Origin: an uncultured Lachnospiraceae bacterium
GTDB taxonomy: Bacteria > Bacillota > Clostridia > Lachnospirales > Lachnospiraceae
Reading direction: 5' to 3'
Length of the DNA stretch: 31,382 nt
Assembly: GCA_934294885.1 (NCBI GenBank)
Contig: CAKRAK010000029.1
Location: 1 to 31,382 of the forward strand
Shown: piece after piece, positions 1-7,453 of the stretch
Layout: every line of letters starts with the position of its first letter
How positions within the stretch are numbered: position 1 is the stretch's first letter
Notes under the pieces: generated by a model
Databases searched by the model: none
Told to the model about the DNA's origin: nothing
The model's input: the letters and a program-made list of their open reading frames with translations, nothing else
Program-made: the position numbers and the translations under genes

Positions 1-2
1 TC

Positions 3-42
3 GTAGCGGTACTAAATTCGTGCTTCGCACTTATTAAGTACC
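3..42. repeat. Dispersed hairpin repeat, copy 1
   Basis: Outer arms GGTACTAAAT (8-17) and ATTAAGTACC (33-42) pair at 9 of 10 positions. Inside them a second perfect stem, GTGC/GCAC (20-23 and 27-30), closes on a three-base loop. The same outer arms, including the same single mismatch and the preceding AGCG, recur at 15907-15955 with a different inner stem. This is a short structured repeat found beside gene ends. It may be a non-autonomous mobile repeat or a transcript-end structure; the sequence does not decide. Confidence 0.6.
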
Positions 43-179
43 GACGGGAGCAGATGTCCTTTTCAGAAATCCATCATTTGTGATGGAAAGCTGTGCTATG
101 TATATCAGTATAAATGTGCTTGGGCTTGTATCAATAAGTGATGAATCCGAGAGACATCCTTTCCGGGAATCAAAAGCAG

Positions 180-212
180 AAAAGCCGCAGACATTTTCAA
201 AATATCTGCGGC
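180..212 (-). terminator. Rho-independent terminator after clpB
   Basis: On the minus strand GCCGCAGA (212-205) pairs with TCTGCGGC (191-184), an 8-bp GC-rich stem. The AT-rich loop can extend the stem, and TTTT (183-180) then CTGCTTTTG follows. It lies about 28 nt past the clpB stop codon, where a terminator is expected. A second, weaker perfect 7-bp hairpin (TCCATCA/TGATGGA, 70-87) lies further on. Otherwise nothing is recognisable between 43 and 180. Confidence 0.75.
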
Positions 213-239
213 ATTCCCCGAAAGGCTGTATTTATTATA

Positions 240-2819
240 TTATGCTTTTGCCACCAGTTCTCCGTTTTCTACATCAATTTTTATTGTTGTGCCAATCTCA
301 ATATTGCCTTCCAAAATCAATCTGGCTACTAAAGTATCCACATGCTTTTGTAAATATCTCTTCAATGGTCTTGCACCGTATATCGGGTCATAACCATGAT
401 CCATAATATACTGCTTTGCATCTTCGGAAATAGCAAGCTTTAACTCTTTTGCCTTTAACAGATTATTCAAATCCGTAACAAGCAGATCAATAATGTTACC
501 AATATTGTCCTTGGTTAACGGCTTGAACATAATGGTCTCATCCAAACGATTCAAGAATTCCGGACGGAAATGCATCCGAAGTTCATTCATAACCTGTGCC
601 TTTGCTTCCTCGGTAATCTCACCGTTTTCACCAATACCGTCTAACAAATAAGAAGAACCGATATTAGAGGTCATGATCAGAATCGTGTTCTTAAAGTCTA
701 CGGTCTTTCCTTTGGAATCTGTAATACGACCGTCATCCAATACCTGTAACAATACATTAAACACATCCGGATGTGCTTTTTCAATCTCATCGAAAAGTAC
801 AACGGAATATGGTTTTCTCCGAACAGCCTCCGTCAACTGTCCACCTTCATCATATCCTACATATCCCGGAGGCGCTCCAATCAATCTTGCCACAGAATGT
901 TTCTCCATATATTCACTCATATCGATACGAACGATATTCGCTTCATTATCAAATAAGGATTGTGCCAATGTCTTGGCAAGTTCTGTCTTACCTACACCGG
1001 TAGGTCCTAAGAACAAGAAGGAACCAATCGGTTTTGAAGGATCCTTAATACCGGCACGGGAACGGATAATTGCATCTGATACCAGTTCCACAGCTTCATC
1101 CTGACCCACAACCCGCTCATGCAATGCATCACTTAAATGAAGAGTCTTATTTCTCTCTCCTTCTGTCAACTTAGAAACCGGAATACCCGTCCACTTAGAG
1201 ACGATACCGGCAATCTCGTCTTCCGATACATTTTCATGTACCATCACTTTATCCTTATTATTCTCCTTTGCTTCTAATGCCGACAACTCTTTTTGAAGCT
1301 CCGGCAGCTTACCATACTGAAGCTCTGCAGCTTTATTCAGGTCATAATTACGCTGGGCAATCTGAATCTCATTATTAATCTGTTCAATCTCTTCCTTCAA
1401 ACTACGGATCTTATCAACGCCCTTTTTCTCGTTATCCCAATCCGCTTTCATGGAAGCAAATTTTTCATGAAGTTCTCTTAACTCCTCCTGCAGCTTTTCA
1501 AGACGCTCCTTACTTAAATTATCTTCCTCTAATTTTAAAGCCGCCTCTTCAATCTCTAACTGCATGATCCGTCGGGATATCTCATCCAACTCTACCGGCA
1601 TAGAATCCAATTCCGTTTTAATCAATGCACAGGCCTCATCAATCAGGTCAATTGCTTTATCAGGAAGGAAACGATCTGTAATATACCGGTCCGATAACGT
1701 AGCCGCTGCTACAATAGCACTATCGGAAATCTTAACGCCATGATATACCTCATACCGGTTCTTCAAGCCTCGAAGAATGGAAATGGTATCCTCTACCGTC
1801 GGCTCATCCACCTGTACCGGCTGGAATCTTCTTTCCAACGCTGCATCCTTTTCAATGTATTTTCTGTACTCATCTAAGGTTGTAGCACCGATACAATGAA
1901 GCTCACCACGGGCTAACATTGGTTTTAACATATTACCTGCATCCAATGCACCATCCGTCTTTCCGGCACCAACAATGGTATGCAACTCATCAATAAATAA
2001 GATAATCTCACCATTGGAATTCTTAATCTCATCCAAAACTGCCTTCAAACGTTCCTCAAATTCACCACGATACTTTGCTCCGGCAATCAATGCACCCATA
2101 TCCAGGGCAAATATCTTTTTATCCTTCAGACCTTCCGGAACATCACCTCTGACAATACGCTGTGCAAGACCCTCTACCGCAGCAGTCTTACCTACACCGG
2201 GTTCACCGATCAAAACCGGATTATTCTTTGTCTTACGGGACAATATACGGATTATATTCCGAATCTCCGAGTCCCTGCCGATTACAGGATCCAGCTTCTG
2301 GTCTCTGGCTCTTTGTACCAGATCATATCCGTATTTTTCCAAGCTGTCATAGGTTGCCTCCGGATTATCATTATCTACCTTCTGACTGCCTCTGACTTCA
2401 GCAAGAACCTTCAAAAACCGATCCGCTGTCAAGCCATATCCCATAAACAATCCCTTTAATGCCTTATTCGGATATTTTAACAGGGCAAGGAATATATGCT
2501 CCACGGAGATAAACTCATCTCCCATTTGCTTTGCTTCTTTTTCCGCATGAACAAAAGTCTTTTGAAAATCCGAGCTTGTGAATAAATTGCCTCCGGATAC
2601 CTTCGGACGATATGCAACCAGTTTTTCTGCTTCTCCCGAAAAATGCTGTAAATCAATATCCATTTTCTCTATCAGCTTAGCAATCAGACTATCATCTACA
2701 GTAATCAGACTGTATAAGATATGTTCCTGGTCAATTTCCTGATTGTTATATTCATAGGCAAGTTTCTCACAATTTTCAACTACTTCTAATGATTTCTTCG
2801 TAAATTTCTCTGCGTTCAT
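240..2819 (-). CDS. clpB: ATP-dependent disaggregase ClpB
   Basis: Cytosolic Hsp100 AAA+ chaperone that, with DnaK, pulls polypeptides out of aggregates through its hexamer pore. The 859-residue product matches the usual ClpB length. It has an N-terminal Clp repeat domain (about 1-150), a first AAA module with Walker A GEPGVGKT (near 205) and Walker B FIDELH, a long Glu/Lys-rich coiled-coil middle domain (about 405-525) that separates ClpB from ClpA/ClpC, and a second AAA module with GPTGVGKT (near 605), pore loop GYVGYDEGG and sensor TSNIGS. I chose the ATG at 2819, which has AGGTGGG upstream, over an in-frame GTG four codons earlier that overlaps this ribosome site. It is a single-gene unit with its own CIRCE promoter and terminator. 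Confidence 0.96.
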   Translation of the reverse strand: MNAEKFTKKSLEVVENCEKLAYEYNNQEIDQEHILYSLITVDDSLIAKLIEKMDIDLQHFSGEAEKLVAYRPKVSGGNLFTSSDFQKTFVHAEKEAKQMGDEFISVEHIFLALLKYPNKALKGLFMGYGLTADRFLKVLAEVRGSQKVDNDNPEATYDSLEKYGYDLVQRARDQKLDPVIGRDSEIRNIIRILSRKTKNNPVLIGEPGVGKTAAVEGLAQRIVRGDVPEGLKDKKIFALDMGALIAGAKYRGEFEERLKAVLDEIKNSNGEIILFIDELHTIVGAGKTDGALDAGNMLKPMLARGELHCIGATTLDEYRKYIEKDAALERRFQPVQVDEPTVEDTISILRGLKNRYEVYHGVKISDSAIVAAATLSDRYITDRFLPDKAIDLIDEACALIKTELDSMPVELDEISRRIMQLEIEEAALKLEEDNLSKERLEKLQEELRELHEKFASMKADWDNEKKGVDKIRSLKEEIEQINNEIQIAQRNYDLNKAAELQYGKLPELQKELSALEAKENNKDKVMVHENVSEDEIAGIVSKWTGIPVSKLTEGERNKTLHLSDALHERVVGQDEAVELVSDAIIRSRAGIKDPSKPIGSFLFLGPTGVGKTELAKTLAQSLFDNEANIVRIDMSEYMEKHSVARLIGAPPGYVGYDEGGQLTEAVRRKPYSVVLFDEIEKAHPDVFNVLLQVLDDGRITDSKGKTVDFKNTILIMTSNIGSSYLLDGIGENGEITEEAKAQVMNELRMHFRPEFLNRLDETIMFKPLTKDNIGNIIDLLVTDLNNLLKAKELKLAISEDAKQYIMDHGYDPIYGARPLKRYLQKHVDTLVARLILEGNIEIGTTIKIDVENGELVAKA

Positions 2820-2863
2820 AAGCGTACCCACCTTTCTTTGTCAATTATAATTCCATAACTCTA

Positions 2864-2885
2864 AGAGTAGGTTTTTTCCTACTCT
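2864..2885 (-). promoter_or_regulatory. Hairpin at the 5' end of clpB mRNA
   Basis: A perfect 8-bp inverted repeat, AGAGTAGG and CCTACTCT, surrounds six A residues on the transcript side. It begins about 7 nt downstream of the clpB -10 box, so transcription should start at or next to the first base of the stem. A stem right at an mRNA 5' end commonly slows decay by blocking RNase J or the RppH-dependent route. No U-run follows it, so it is not a plain terminator. Confidence 0.55.
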
Positions 2886-2891
2886 GGGTAC

Positions 2892-2920
2892 ACTATATCA
2901 CGTATTGTTAGCACTGTCAA
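2892..2920 (-). promoter_or_regulatory. Sigma-A promoter of clpB
   Basis: Minus-strand TTGACA (2920-2915, perfect -35) and TATAGT (2897-2892, one mismatch to TATAAT) are separated by 17 nt. The -35 box lies inside the CIRCE palindrome, so HrcA binding would block RNA polymerase. The predicted start is near 2885, giving a leader of about 65 nt. Confidence 0.82.
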
Positions 2921-2934
2921 GAGGCGAGTGCTAA
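2908..2934 (-). promoter_or_regulatory. CIRCE operator (HrcA site)
   Basis: TTAGCACTG, nine bases, then GAGTGCTAA. The Firmicutes CIRCE consensus is TTAGCACTC-N9-GAGTGCTAA, so only one base of 18 differs. HrcA bound here represses under normal conditions and releases on heat shock. CIRCE is classic for groESL and dnaK; in clostridia clpB may be under HrcA or CtsR. I see no CtsR heptad repeat (GGTCAAA) here. Confidence 0.9.
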
Positions 2935-3174
2935 AATTTTCTGACAATTTATCTTTGAAACATAATAGAATATATTTATGTTTAAAAAGACGCGATTACT
3001 CACGTCTTTCTCACTGTAGACATTCTTCTCGGTAACACTTTCCTTTAAGTCAGCCACTTCATCATAGACATCTTGTAATTCGGATGCTGTAATGCTCTGG
3101 CTGTCTAAAGTTACCCCATACATGGATCCAGCAGTAACATCATACATAAATTGTACCCGTAACAATTTCATCAA
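2917..3174 (-). pseudogene. Toxin core remnant next to clpB promoter
   Basis: An 85-codon open frame without a convincing start. Its early part (RVQFMYDVT.GSMYGVTLDS, then SELQDVYDEVADLKES) is a piece of the shared polymorphic-toxin core; the VTxGSMYGVTL segment recurs at 6387-6423. The frame then runs on into the CIRCE element and stops there, so its last 20 or so codons are probably read-through into non-coding DNA. The real toxin-derived part likely ends near 2990. I read it as the downstream-most scar of the toxin array, abutting the clpB control region, and not a functional gene. Confidence 0.6.
3106..3142 (-). repeat. 37-nt core repeat, copy 1
   Basis: The plus-strand string TAAAGTTACCCCATACATGG and the 17 bases after it match 6387-6423 with few differences. 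It codes for VTxGSMYGVTL of the toxin core in both places. Downstream of it the two copies diverge completely (DSQSITAS here, NHLMWTDY there), so this short segment marks a recombination joint. Confidence 0.7.
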
Positions 3175-3187
3175 CTAGATGCCTAAT

Positions 3188-3235
3188 CTATCGCAGAAAA
3201 CAGAATAATACATTCCCGCTCTTTATAATATCCAT
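3188..3235 (-). pseudogene. Fragment of a SUKH-like immunity gene
   Basis: These 48 bases encode GYYKERECIILFSAID and then a stop codon. They match 10587-10634 inside the SUKH-like immunity gene at 10276-10836 almost base for base, where the protein reads on into QDDGKIP. The fragment therefore comes from a second, now deleted copy of that gene. It sits between the immunity gene ending at 3252 and the toxin core scar starting at 3174. Confidence 0.7.
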
Positions 3236-3251
3236 TCAATATTAATTAACC

Positions 3252-3992
3252 TTAACATAAATATCTCTTTTCAATATTCTCTTTTTTTCTCAATAAAATT
3301 TTATCTACAATTTCCATACTTTTTCGACAATAATCAATATTCGTTAATTCGTCATAATTGTCGTAAATATAACTAATAACATTTAACATTGTATCAAATC
3401 TTTTTCCCTCCGCTAAATCAATTTGTTTAACATATCGAGCAATAAGTTCCACATTATAAATTTCATTTTCTTTGATAAATTTAATTTCACTATTAACTCT
3501 AGAAATTGTAAAAACTAAATTATTGTTCTTAGCCTCTAGACCATATTCATTTATTTTTATTAAAAATCCTTTTTTTTCCAAAAATTTAACTTTTGTGGAT
3601 AATATGTTATTTTCCTTTTCAAATAAATCATTAATATAATTTGATATTTTAGAACCATTATTTTTACAATATTTTATATTAGTGATATTCTGATAATTAC
3701 TTTCAATATAATCCAATAATTGAAGTATTTTTTCCAGACGACTTGCACATATTTCTATCGAATGGCTTACTACTGCAATCCATCCCACATTAAAAGTAAC
3801 AATTTTTCCAAATGATTTATTAAAAGTAATATTAATGCCAGCTTCATCTGAATACCTCTCATAATATATTGTAAATACTATTCTTCCATTACTATATACA
3901 ATAGAATAGTCATCATAATTAAAGATATATTTTTTTTCTACTAAAAAATATGCCCTTTTCATAATTAATTTTCTATCTGATTCGCATAGCAT
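3252..3992 (-). CDS. Putative immunity protein, unknown family (246 aa)
   Basis: I do not recognise the family. The gene is fused in frame to toxin core sequence upstream, which makes a longer open frame starting near 4265. However, a perfect AAGGAGGT ribosome site lies seven bases before the ATG at 3992 and decides the start. The product (MLCESDRKLIMKRAYFLVE...) is Ile/Asn/Lys-rich and soluble-looking, with two related halves: each has a beta-rich stretch followed by a helical end of the form LLDYIESNYQNITNIKYC or NVISYIYDNYDELTNIDYC. The internal duplication (about 95-115 and 215-235) is visible by eye. Its place in the array makes an immunity role likely. The cognate toxin tip is missing. 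Confidence 0.7.
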   Translation of the reverse strand: MLCESDRKLIMKRAYFLVEKKYIFNYDDYSIVYSNGRIVFTIYYERYSDEAGINITFNKSFGKIVTFNVGWIAVVSHSIEICASRLEKILQLLDYIESNYQNITNIKYCKNNGSKISNYINDLFEKENNILSTKVKFLEKKGFLIKINEYGLEAKNNNLVFTISRVNSEIKFIKENEIYNVELIARYVKQIDLAEGKRFDTMLNVISYIYDNYDELTNIDYCRKSMEIVDKILLRKKENIEKRYLC

Positions 3993-3994
3993 TT

Positions 3995-4280
3995 CAACTA
4001 CCTCCTTGACTGCATTGATAATAGACTGCTTTGTGGTTTCGTCTGTATTCAGTTTTTCAATCTCGGTAGACAGATTTGCCTTGGACAGTAAGAGGATATC
4101 GATATTCTCTTCCGATGTTTTCGCCAAGATAGAGATAGTCGATACACTTTCTTTCCCGGTTATCTCTTCCCACACTGTACTTTCCTTTAACATTTCTTCC
4201 AGCAACACAATATAAAGCATGGTCTCATCCACATTTTCGTATATGCTTCCATCCTCTTCCTGCACTGCAAGTAACTCATA
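3995..4280 (-). pseudogene. Toxin core remnant, copy with ESTVWEE module
   Basis: An open frame overlapping the end of the previous immunity gene reads RYELLAVQEEDGSIYENVDE, then LLEEMLKESTVWEEITGKES, then SISILAK-type helices to TTKQSIINAV. It has no start codon with a ribosome site. The frame then joins directly to the Shine-Dalgarno of the immunity gene at 3992. The ESTVWEE-to-INAV part is the 173-nt module also present at 7928-8100. This is an internal slice of a large toxin protein with both ends deleted. Confidence 0.65.
4012..4184 (-). repeat. 173-nt toxin core module, copy 1
   Basis: It aligns without gaps to 7928-8100; I count about 13 differences by eye (roughly 92% identity), mostly in one 15-base patch near 4030-4045. 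The first 20 bases (GCATTGATAATAGACTGCTT) occur a third time at 8965-8984. After the module the three copies run into entirely different sequence, so its end is a recombination edge. Confidence 0.85.
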
Positions 4281-4282
4281 TC

Positions 4283-4822
4283 TTATTCCGTATGTGGATT
4301 ACTCCAATATTCTATAGTTCTTATAATTTGAGATTTTAATTTTTGTTCATTTATATAATCAAGATTCTCACCTTTTACTTTATAATCCTCTGAAATAGAT
4401 ATATCCTTATTAAGCATTCTTCCTAATAGTCTCAATACATCTTCTCGCCTTTTTCCTGACCATTTATTAAAAAAACGTAACACCTCAATGTATTCTAGAA
4501 CACATCTATATAAAGTATAGGAGTCCAATGTTTCTTGATGAGACAATATATAATTATTTATTATATCTATATCTTTTTTATCTCTTCTCAATTTACTATA
4601 ATGACAATATTTTCCAAAATTGGTTGCCACATCGCTCATATTTTCATACTTTATTATATATTTCTTTGCATTCTCTTTTTTTTCTAATATCCATTGCATT
4701 TCCATACTTTTAGGTACCGAATACTGCTTATATTCCCTATATCTATCATCTCTTTTCATTTGAAAATAACTGCCATCGTAATTATCAAAAATTACTTTTG
4801 CTAAATCATAATTTTTTTCCAT
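4283..4822 (-). CDS. Putative immunity protein, unknown family (179 aa)
   Basis: I do not recognise the family. The ATG at 4822 has GAGG eight to nine bases upstream. The gene begins 20 nt after the stop of the toxin tail at 4843, the usual toxin-immunity spacing here. The protein is charged and helical, without membrane segments or signal peptide. It has a Lys/Arg/Tyr-rich N-terminal half (DGSYFQMKRDDRYREYKQY), a middle with FGKYCHYSKLRRDKKD, and a C-terminal helical part RREDVLRLLGRMLNKDISIS. The end overlaps the start of the core remnant frame at 4280. An immunity role is inferred from position only. Confidence 0.68.
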   Translation of the reverse strand: MEKNYDLAKVIFDNYDGSYFQMKRDDRYREYKQYSVPKSMEMQWILEKKENAKKYIIKYENMSDVATNFGKYCHYSKLRRDKKDIDIINNYILSHQETLDSYTLYRCVLEYIEVLRFFNKWSGKRREDVLRLLGRMLNKDISISEDYKVKGENLDYINEQKLKSQIIRTIEYWSNPHTE

Positions 4823-4842
4823 AATTAATCCTCAATACATAA

Positions 4843-5037
4843 CTATTTTATAGCTTTCCAAACATCACCAATTTTAACAAATGAAAACCCTTTTTCCTTA
4901 AGAAACTCTATTTCCCTAAAGAAATAACCATCTGCATTGGCTGGATTATGTGACAAAATGAATGTTTTTCCCTGATTAAGTTCTCTTAAACTTTTTCTTG
5001 TCATATTATTAAGTAAAAGCCGTGGATTTACATCCAT
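4843..5037 (-). pseudogene. Toxin C-terminal tail (GKTFILSHNP type)
   Basis: A 64-codon frame with residues GKTFILSHNPANADGYFFRE, then FLKEKGFSFVKIGDVWKAIK and stop. The compact mixed alpha/beta tail ending in a W-K-A motif is typical of the extreme C-terminus of polymorphic toxins, and an immunity gene follows directly. The first part (MDVNPRLLLNNMTRKSLREL) may belong instead to the preceding immunity fragment, since one added A in the A-run at 5039-5045 would join LGFKK to it in frame. No catalytic domain can be identified. It is a 5'-truncated remnant. Confidence 0.55.
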
Positions 5038-5491
5038 ATTTTTTTAAACCCAAGAACAACCGGTTGGTTTACTGACATTCTAGATTTGGGTTTTGAAAAA
5101 AAGCCATAATGCAATTCACTGTTATTACGAACCAATACTTCTCCAAAATAAACGGAAACATCCCCTGCTATTTTATATGTTTCAATGGATATTTTTGTAT
5201 TAGATATGTAGTCATACATCCAATCTGGATGTTTTTTATATTCCTCCTCCAACTCCTTAGGGGTTTTCTTTTCTTTATAAATTTTTGTTTCATACCAACT
5301 CCATAAATCAATCAATGATTCAGGAATATAATCAAATTTGCATTTACATTCATCATTTTGAGCATATTTTTTAAAACAAGTATCCTGTTGTCAATTTCAG
5401 AAATATACCATTTAAGATATATCTCTGCTTCCTTTTTACTAAACTCTTCGAATTTCTTCTCCCGAGCAGGCAAACAAACCATATCATACAT
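5028..5491 (-). pseudogene. Broken second immunity gene, two homopolymer frameshifts
   Basis: Two overlapping frames form one protein if a single A is added to the six-A run (plus-strand T at 5367-5372). The first gives MYDMVCLPAREKKFEEFSKK...WYISEIDNRILVLK. The second gives YAQNDECKCKFDYIPESLID, then LWSWYETKIY and YFGEVLVRNN, then SVNQPVVLGF. Another single-A shortfall in the seven-A run at 5039-5045 ends the frame early. I recall the plan (an N-terminal EEF.KKEA...WY helix and a C-terminal NQPVVLGF) from immunity-like proteins of Firmicutes toxin loci, without a certain family name. It directly follows the immunity gene at 5525, so it is probably an accumulated orphan immunity gene that has decayed, unless the A-runs are sequencing errors. 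Confidence 0.6.
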
Positions 5492-5524
5492 AACGTTTTC
5501 TCGGTATAACACATGCACCACCAT

Positions 5525-5845
5525 TCATATTTTAGAGACATCAACCATATTGTTGACAATATATTTTTCTCCCAATAAATCCTTTAATTTCACATATACT
5601 TTATTGATTATTTCTTCAAACTTTTTCTTATCTACAACAGATGCAAAACCAATATATTTAAATTCTACTCCATCATCTAGAAATAACCCATCAAATATAT
5701 CCTGCAATGTTTCCAACATTGTAAGTATACTTTTATCATCCTTCATTTCTTCAATTATATTATTATCAATAAATTTACCGTTTTCATCATATATCCATAT
5801 TGGATAACACTGATAATCCAACCATATTCTTATTTCTTTTTTCAT
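5525..5845 (-). CDS. Immunity protein of the 5865-6689 toxin tip (106 aa)
   Basis: A small acidic protein beginning MKKEIRIWLDYQCYPIWIYD, with a beta-rich N-terminus and a helical C-terminus (KKKFEEIINKVYVKLKDLLG). AGAGGTGG stands ten bases before the ATG, 20 nt past the toxin-tip stop codon. The WLDYQCYPIWIYDE opening is one I associate with immunity partners of Firmicutes polymorphic toxins. I cannot give a Pfam name. Its stop codon abuts the next ATG (TGAATG), so the following broken immunity gene was probably translated together with it. Confidence 0.75.
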   Translation of the reverse strand: MKKEIRIWLDYQCYPIWIYDENGKFIDNNIIEEMKDDKSILTMLETLQDIFDGLFLDDGVEFKYIGFASVVDKKKFEEIINKVYVKLKDLLGEKYIVNNMVDVSKI

Positions 5846-5864
5846 AAATATAATCCACCTCTTT

Positions 5865-6689
5865 TTATGGTATTGATTTAGGATTAGCCCCCACTATAAA
5901 ACCATTATCTCCAATTGAAATAGCTACCCTTTGTAATTTTCCATTATACATTACTTCATAAATTGGCCATGTTCGTTGATGTCCAACTATTTTCCCATTT
6001 TCTAACGCATGCATAATAAAATCTGATATATTCTTTCGCGGTATTCCTTTATCCACAAACTGGTCTGCGTGAGTTAAAATATGGTTCAAGCCAGCATTTG
6101 CATTTCCATTTTCTAACCAAACTAATTTTCCATCTGCCGTTTTTGTAATTGCAACTATATCATTCGGGTTATATTTTACGCCGCTCTGTTCTAATTCCTT
6201 TAATAAATCAAAATTTAAATCATTTGTTCCAATCCCTACATAAATACTATTTGTCAGAAAATCTGATATACTTATCGCAAACAAACTATATTCGCCAAGC
6301 CTTGATGCCATATGACAAGCCTCTTCATATGAATCAAAATCATCTATAAAGATATAATCCATATAGTCAGTCCACATAAGGTGATTTAAAGTTACCCCAT
6401 ACATGGAACCGGTAGTAACATCATTGGTTATGGTTGTACTCTTTCCTCCGGAAGAGATATGAATGGTAAAGCTGCTCTTTGTTCCAAGAGTGCTTTCCAG
6501 ATATTCTTCCCCTCTGGCAACTTCCTCTCCATCCACCAGTAATACAGGTGTCATATACACGGCGTAGGCAGGAATATCAAAGATACTGGTGTAGCTTTCA
6601 AAGATTGTTTTATCGGAATCGCTGGCAGGGGCAAAGCTTAGCAGAATATCCTTTCCCTGTACATCAGATGCCTGTAGGCTTGTATGCCC
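5865..6689 (-). pseudogene. 5'-truncated toxin with intact His-type (BECR-like?) tip
   Basis: An open frame of about 274 codons that follows a TAA and lacks any plausible start. Residues 1-100 are toxin core (DILLSFAPASDSDKTIFESY ... GSMYGVTL). The frame then jumps at the 37-nt repeat to the pre-toxin linker (YMDYIFIDDFDSYEEACHMA), which resembles the linker of the 7088 toxin (YMDYMVTGNLESAESAVEMA). The C-terminal 80 residues hold LNHILTHADQF, a Gln-Arg-x-x-Pro-Ile-Tyr-Glu segment, VMYNGKLQRVAISIG and NGFIVGANPKS. One His plus an R..PIYE strand followed by a beta hairpin recalls BECR-fold RNase toxins. The fold assignment is my inference. The tip looks undamaged but cannot be translated as a normal protein. 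Confidence 0.62.
6387..6423 (-). repeat. 37-nt core repeat, copy 2
   Basis: Nearly identical to 3106-3142, and coding for the same VTxGSMYGVTL residues. Here it fuses the toxin core to a pre-toxin linker that belongs hundreds of residues further on in an undeleted toxin, so an internal deletion ended at this short homology. Confidence 0.7.
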
Positions 6690-6726
6690 TTACTTATACA
6701 TGTTTCATACGGATATACACAAAATA

Positions 6727-7068
6727 CTAAAACCTTAAATTTCCCTTTTTCCATTCTTGAAGTGTCATTTCTGCCTCAAAACCATTCAAGCCTCTTTTTT
6801 TAGATAATTCAGATAATACATTTTCAGCCCTTTCAGTTAAAATTGGCAATAAATCAAATGCAGCCTCTAATCTAACATATTCATTATCATGTTGTAACAA
6901 AGGTTCAAGTTTTACAACATATTGCGGGTCTTTTTTCATTTCAATCCTTATTCTCTGAATTATATCATAATAACTATTAACACTTTTATAATCCCCTTCT
7001 TCTTTTGCTTTTCCAGAATTAATTGCTACATCAACATATTGGTCAATCAATTTATCCATATTATTCAC
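6727..7068 (-). CDS. DUF2019-like (HEAT-type) immunity protein
   Basis: About 113 residues, helical. It matches my memory of the DUF2019/immunity family: N-terminal YKSVNSYYDIIQRIR (the 'N..y..i' helix), PLLQHDNEYVRLEAAFDLLP (a HEAT-like repeat with VR..AA), then FEAEMTLQEWKKGNL at the end. I take the GTG at 7068, which follows GGAGGGAG by six bases. The ATG at 7059 three codons later is possible, and the longer frame from 7119 overlaps toxin sequence and lacks a ribosome site. It lies 20 nt after the toxin stop. It is the expected antidote for the HNH-like tip upstream and is intact although that toxin is frameshifted. Confidence 0.8.
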   Translation of the reverse strand: MNNMDKLIDQYVDVAINSGKAKEEGDYKSVNSYYDIIQRIRIEMKKDPQYVVKLEPLLQHDNEYVRLEAAFDLLPILTERAENVLSELSKKRGLNGFEAEMTLQEWKKGNLRF

Positions 7069-7422
7069 ACTAAACTCCCTCCTTTTATCATCCTTCGAAC
7101 AGAACAAAAATCCATCCATTCTCGGTTTCTATTATATTTCCATATTGTTTAAGAATTTTCATTCCATATTCAAATTGTTCCTCAAAACTTTTTTCTGTCA
7201 GCCACTGCCGTACAGTCAATCCATTTGTAAAACTTGGTTTTGATGAGTAATGTCCACTGATTTTTGCGTGAATAGATTCCTTTCCATGTGGAATGGCAAC
7301 GATATTATTTACATTATGTACTTTCACATTTGAAAACCCTGAGTTATTAATCTGCGACTGTTCAACAATATGATGCCATGCATTACCTTCTCCGGGCTTC
7401 CCAAATAAGATTTTAATTCCTC

Positions 7423-7453
7423 AAAAGTACCAAATCCTTTATTTGGTACTTTT
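7423..7453. repeat. Perfect 13-bp inverted repeat inside toxin gene
   Basis: AAAAGTACCAAAT (7423-7435), a five-base loop, then ATTTGGTACTTTT (7441-7453). It codes for VPNKGFGTF just before the toxin domain and lies eight bases from the frameshift at 7411-7414. A hairpin this close can cause replication slippage, so it may explain the missing base. It is on the wrong (upstream) side for a -1 ribosomal frameshift stimulator. Confidence 0.7.

Noticed and set aside
673..1104. 143-codon plus-strand frame opposite clpB
   Set aside because: It is the antisense shadow of a certain ClpB reading; no ribosome site and no family resemblance.
3252..4265. 337-residue fusion protein of toxin core and unknown domain
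   Set aside because: A perfect Shine-Dalgarno and ATG lie at the joint (3992); the 5' part has no ribosome site and matches a repeat of the core.
7411..7453. Programmed -1 ribosomal frameshift with hairpin
   Set aside because: The hairpin lies upstream of the A-run in the mRNA, and no slippery heptamer is in frame; a plain deletion explains it better.
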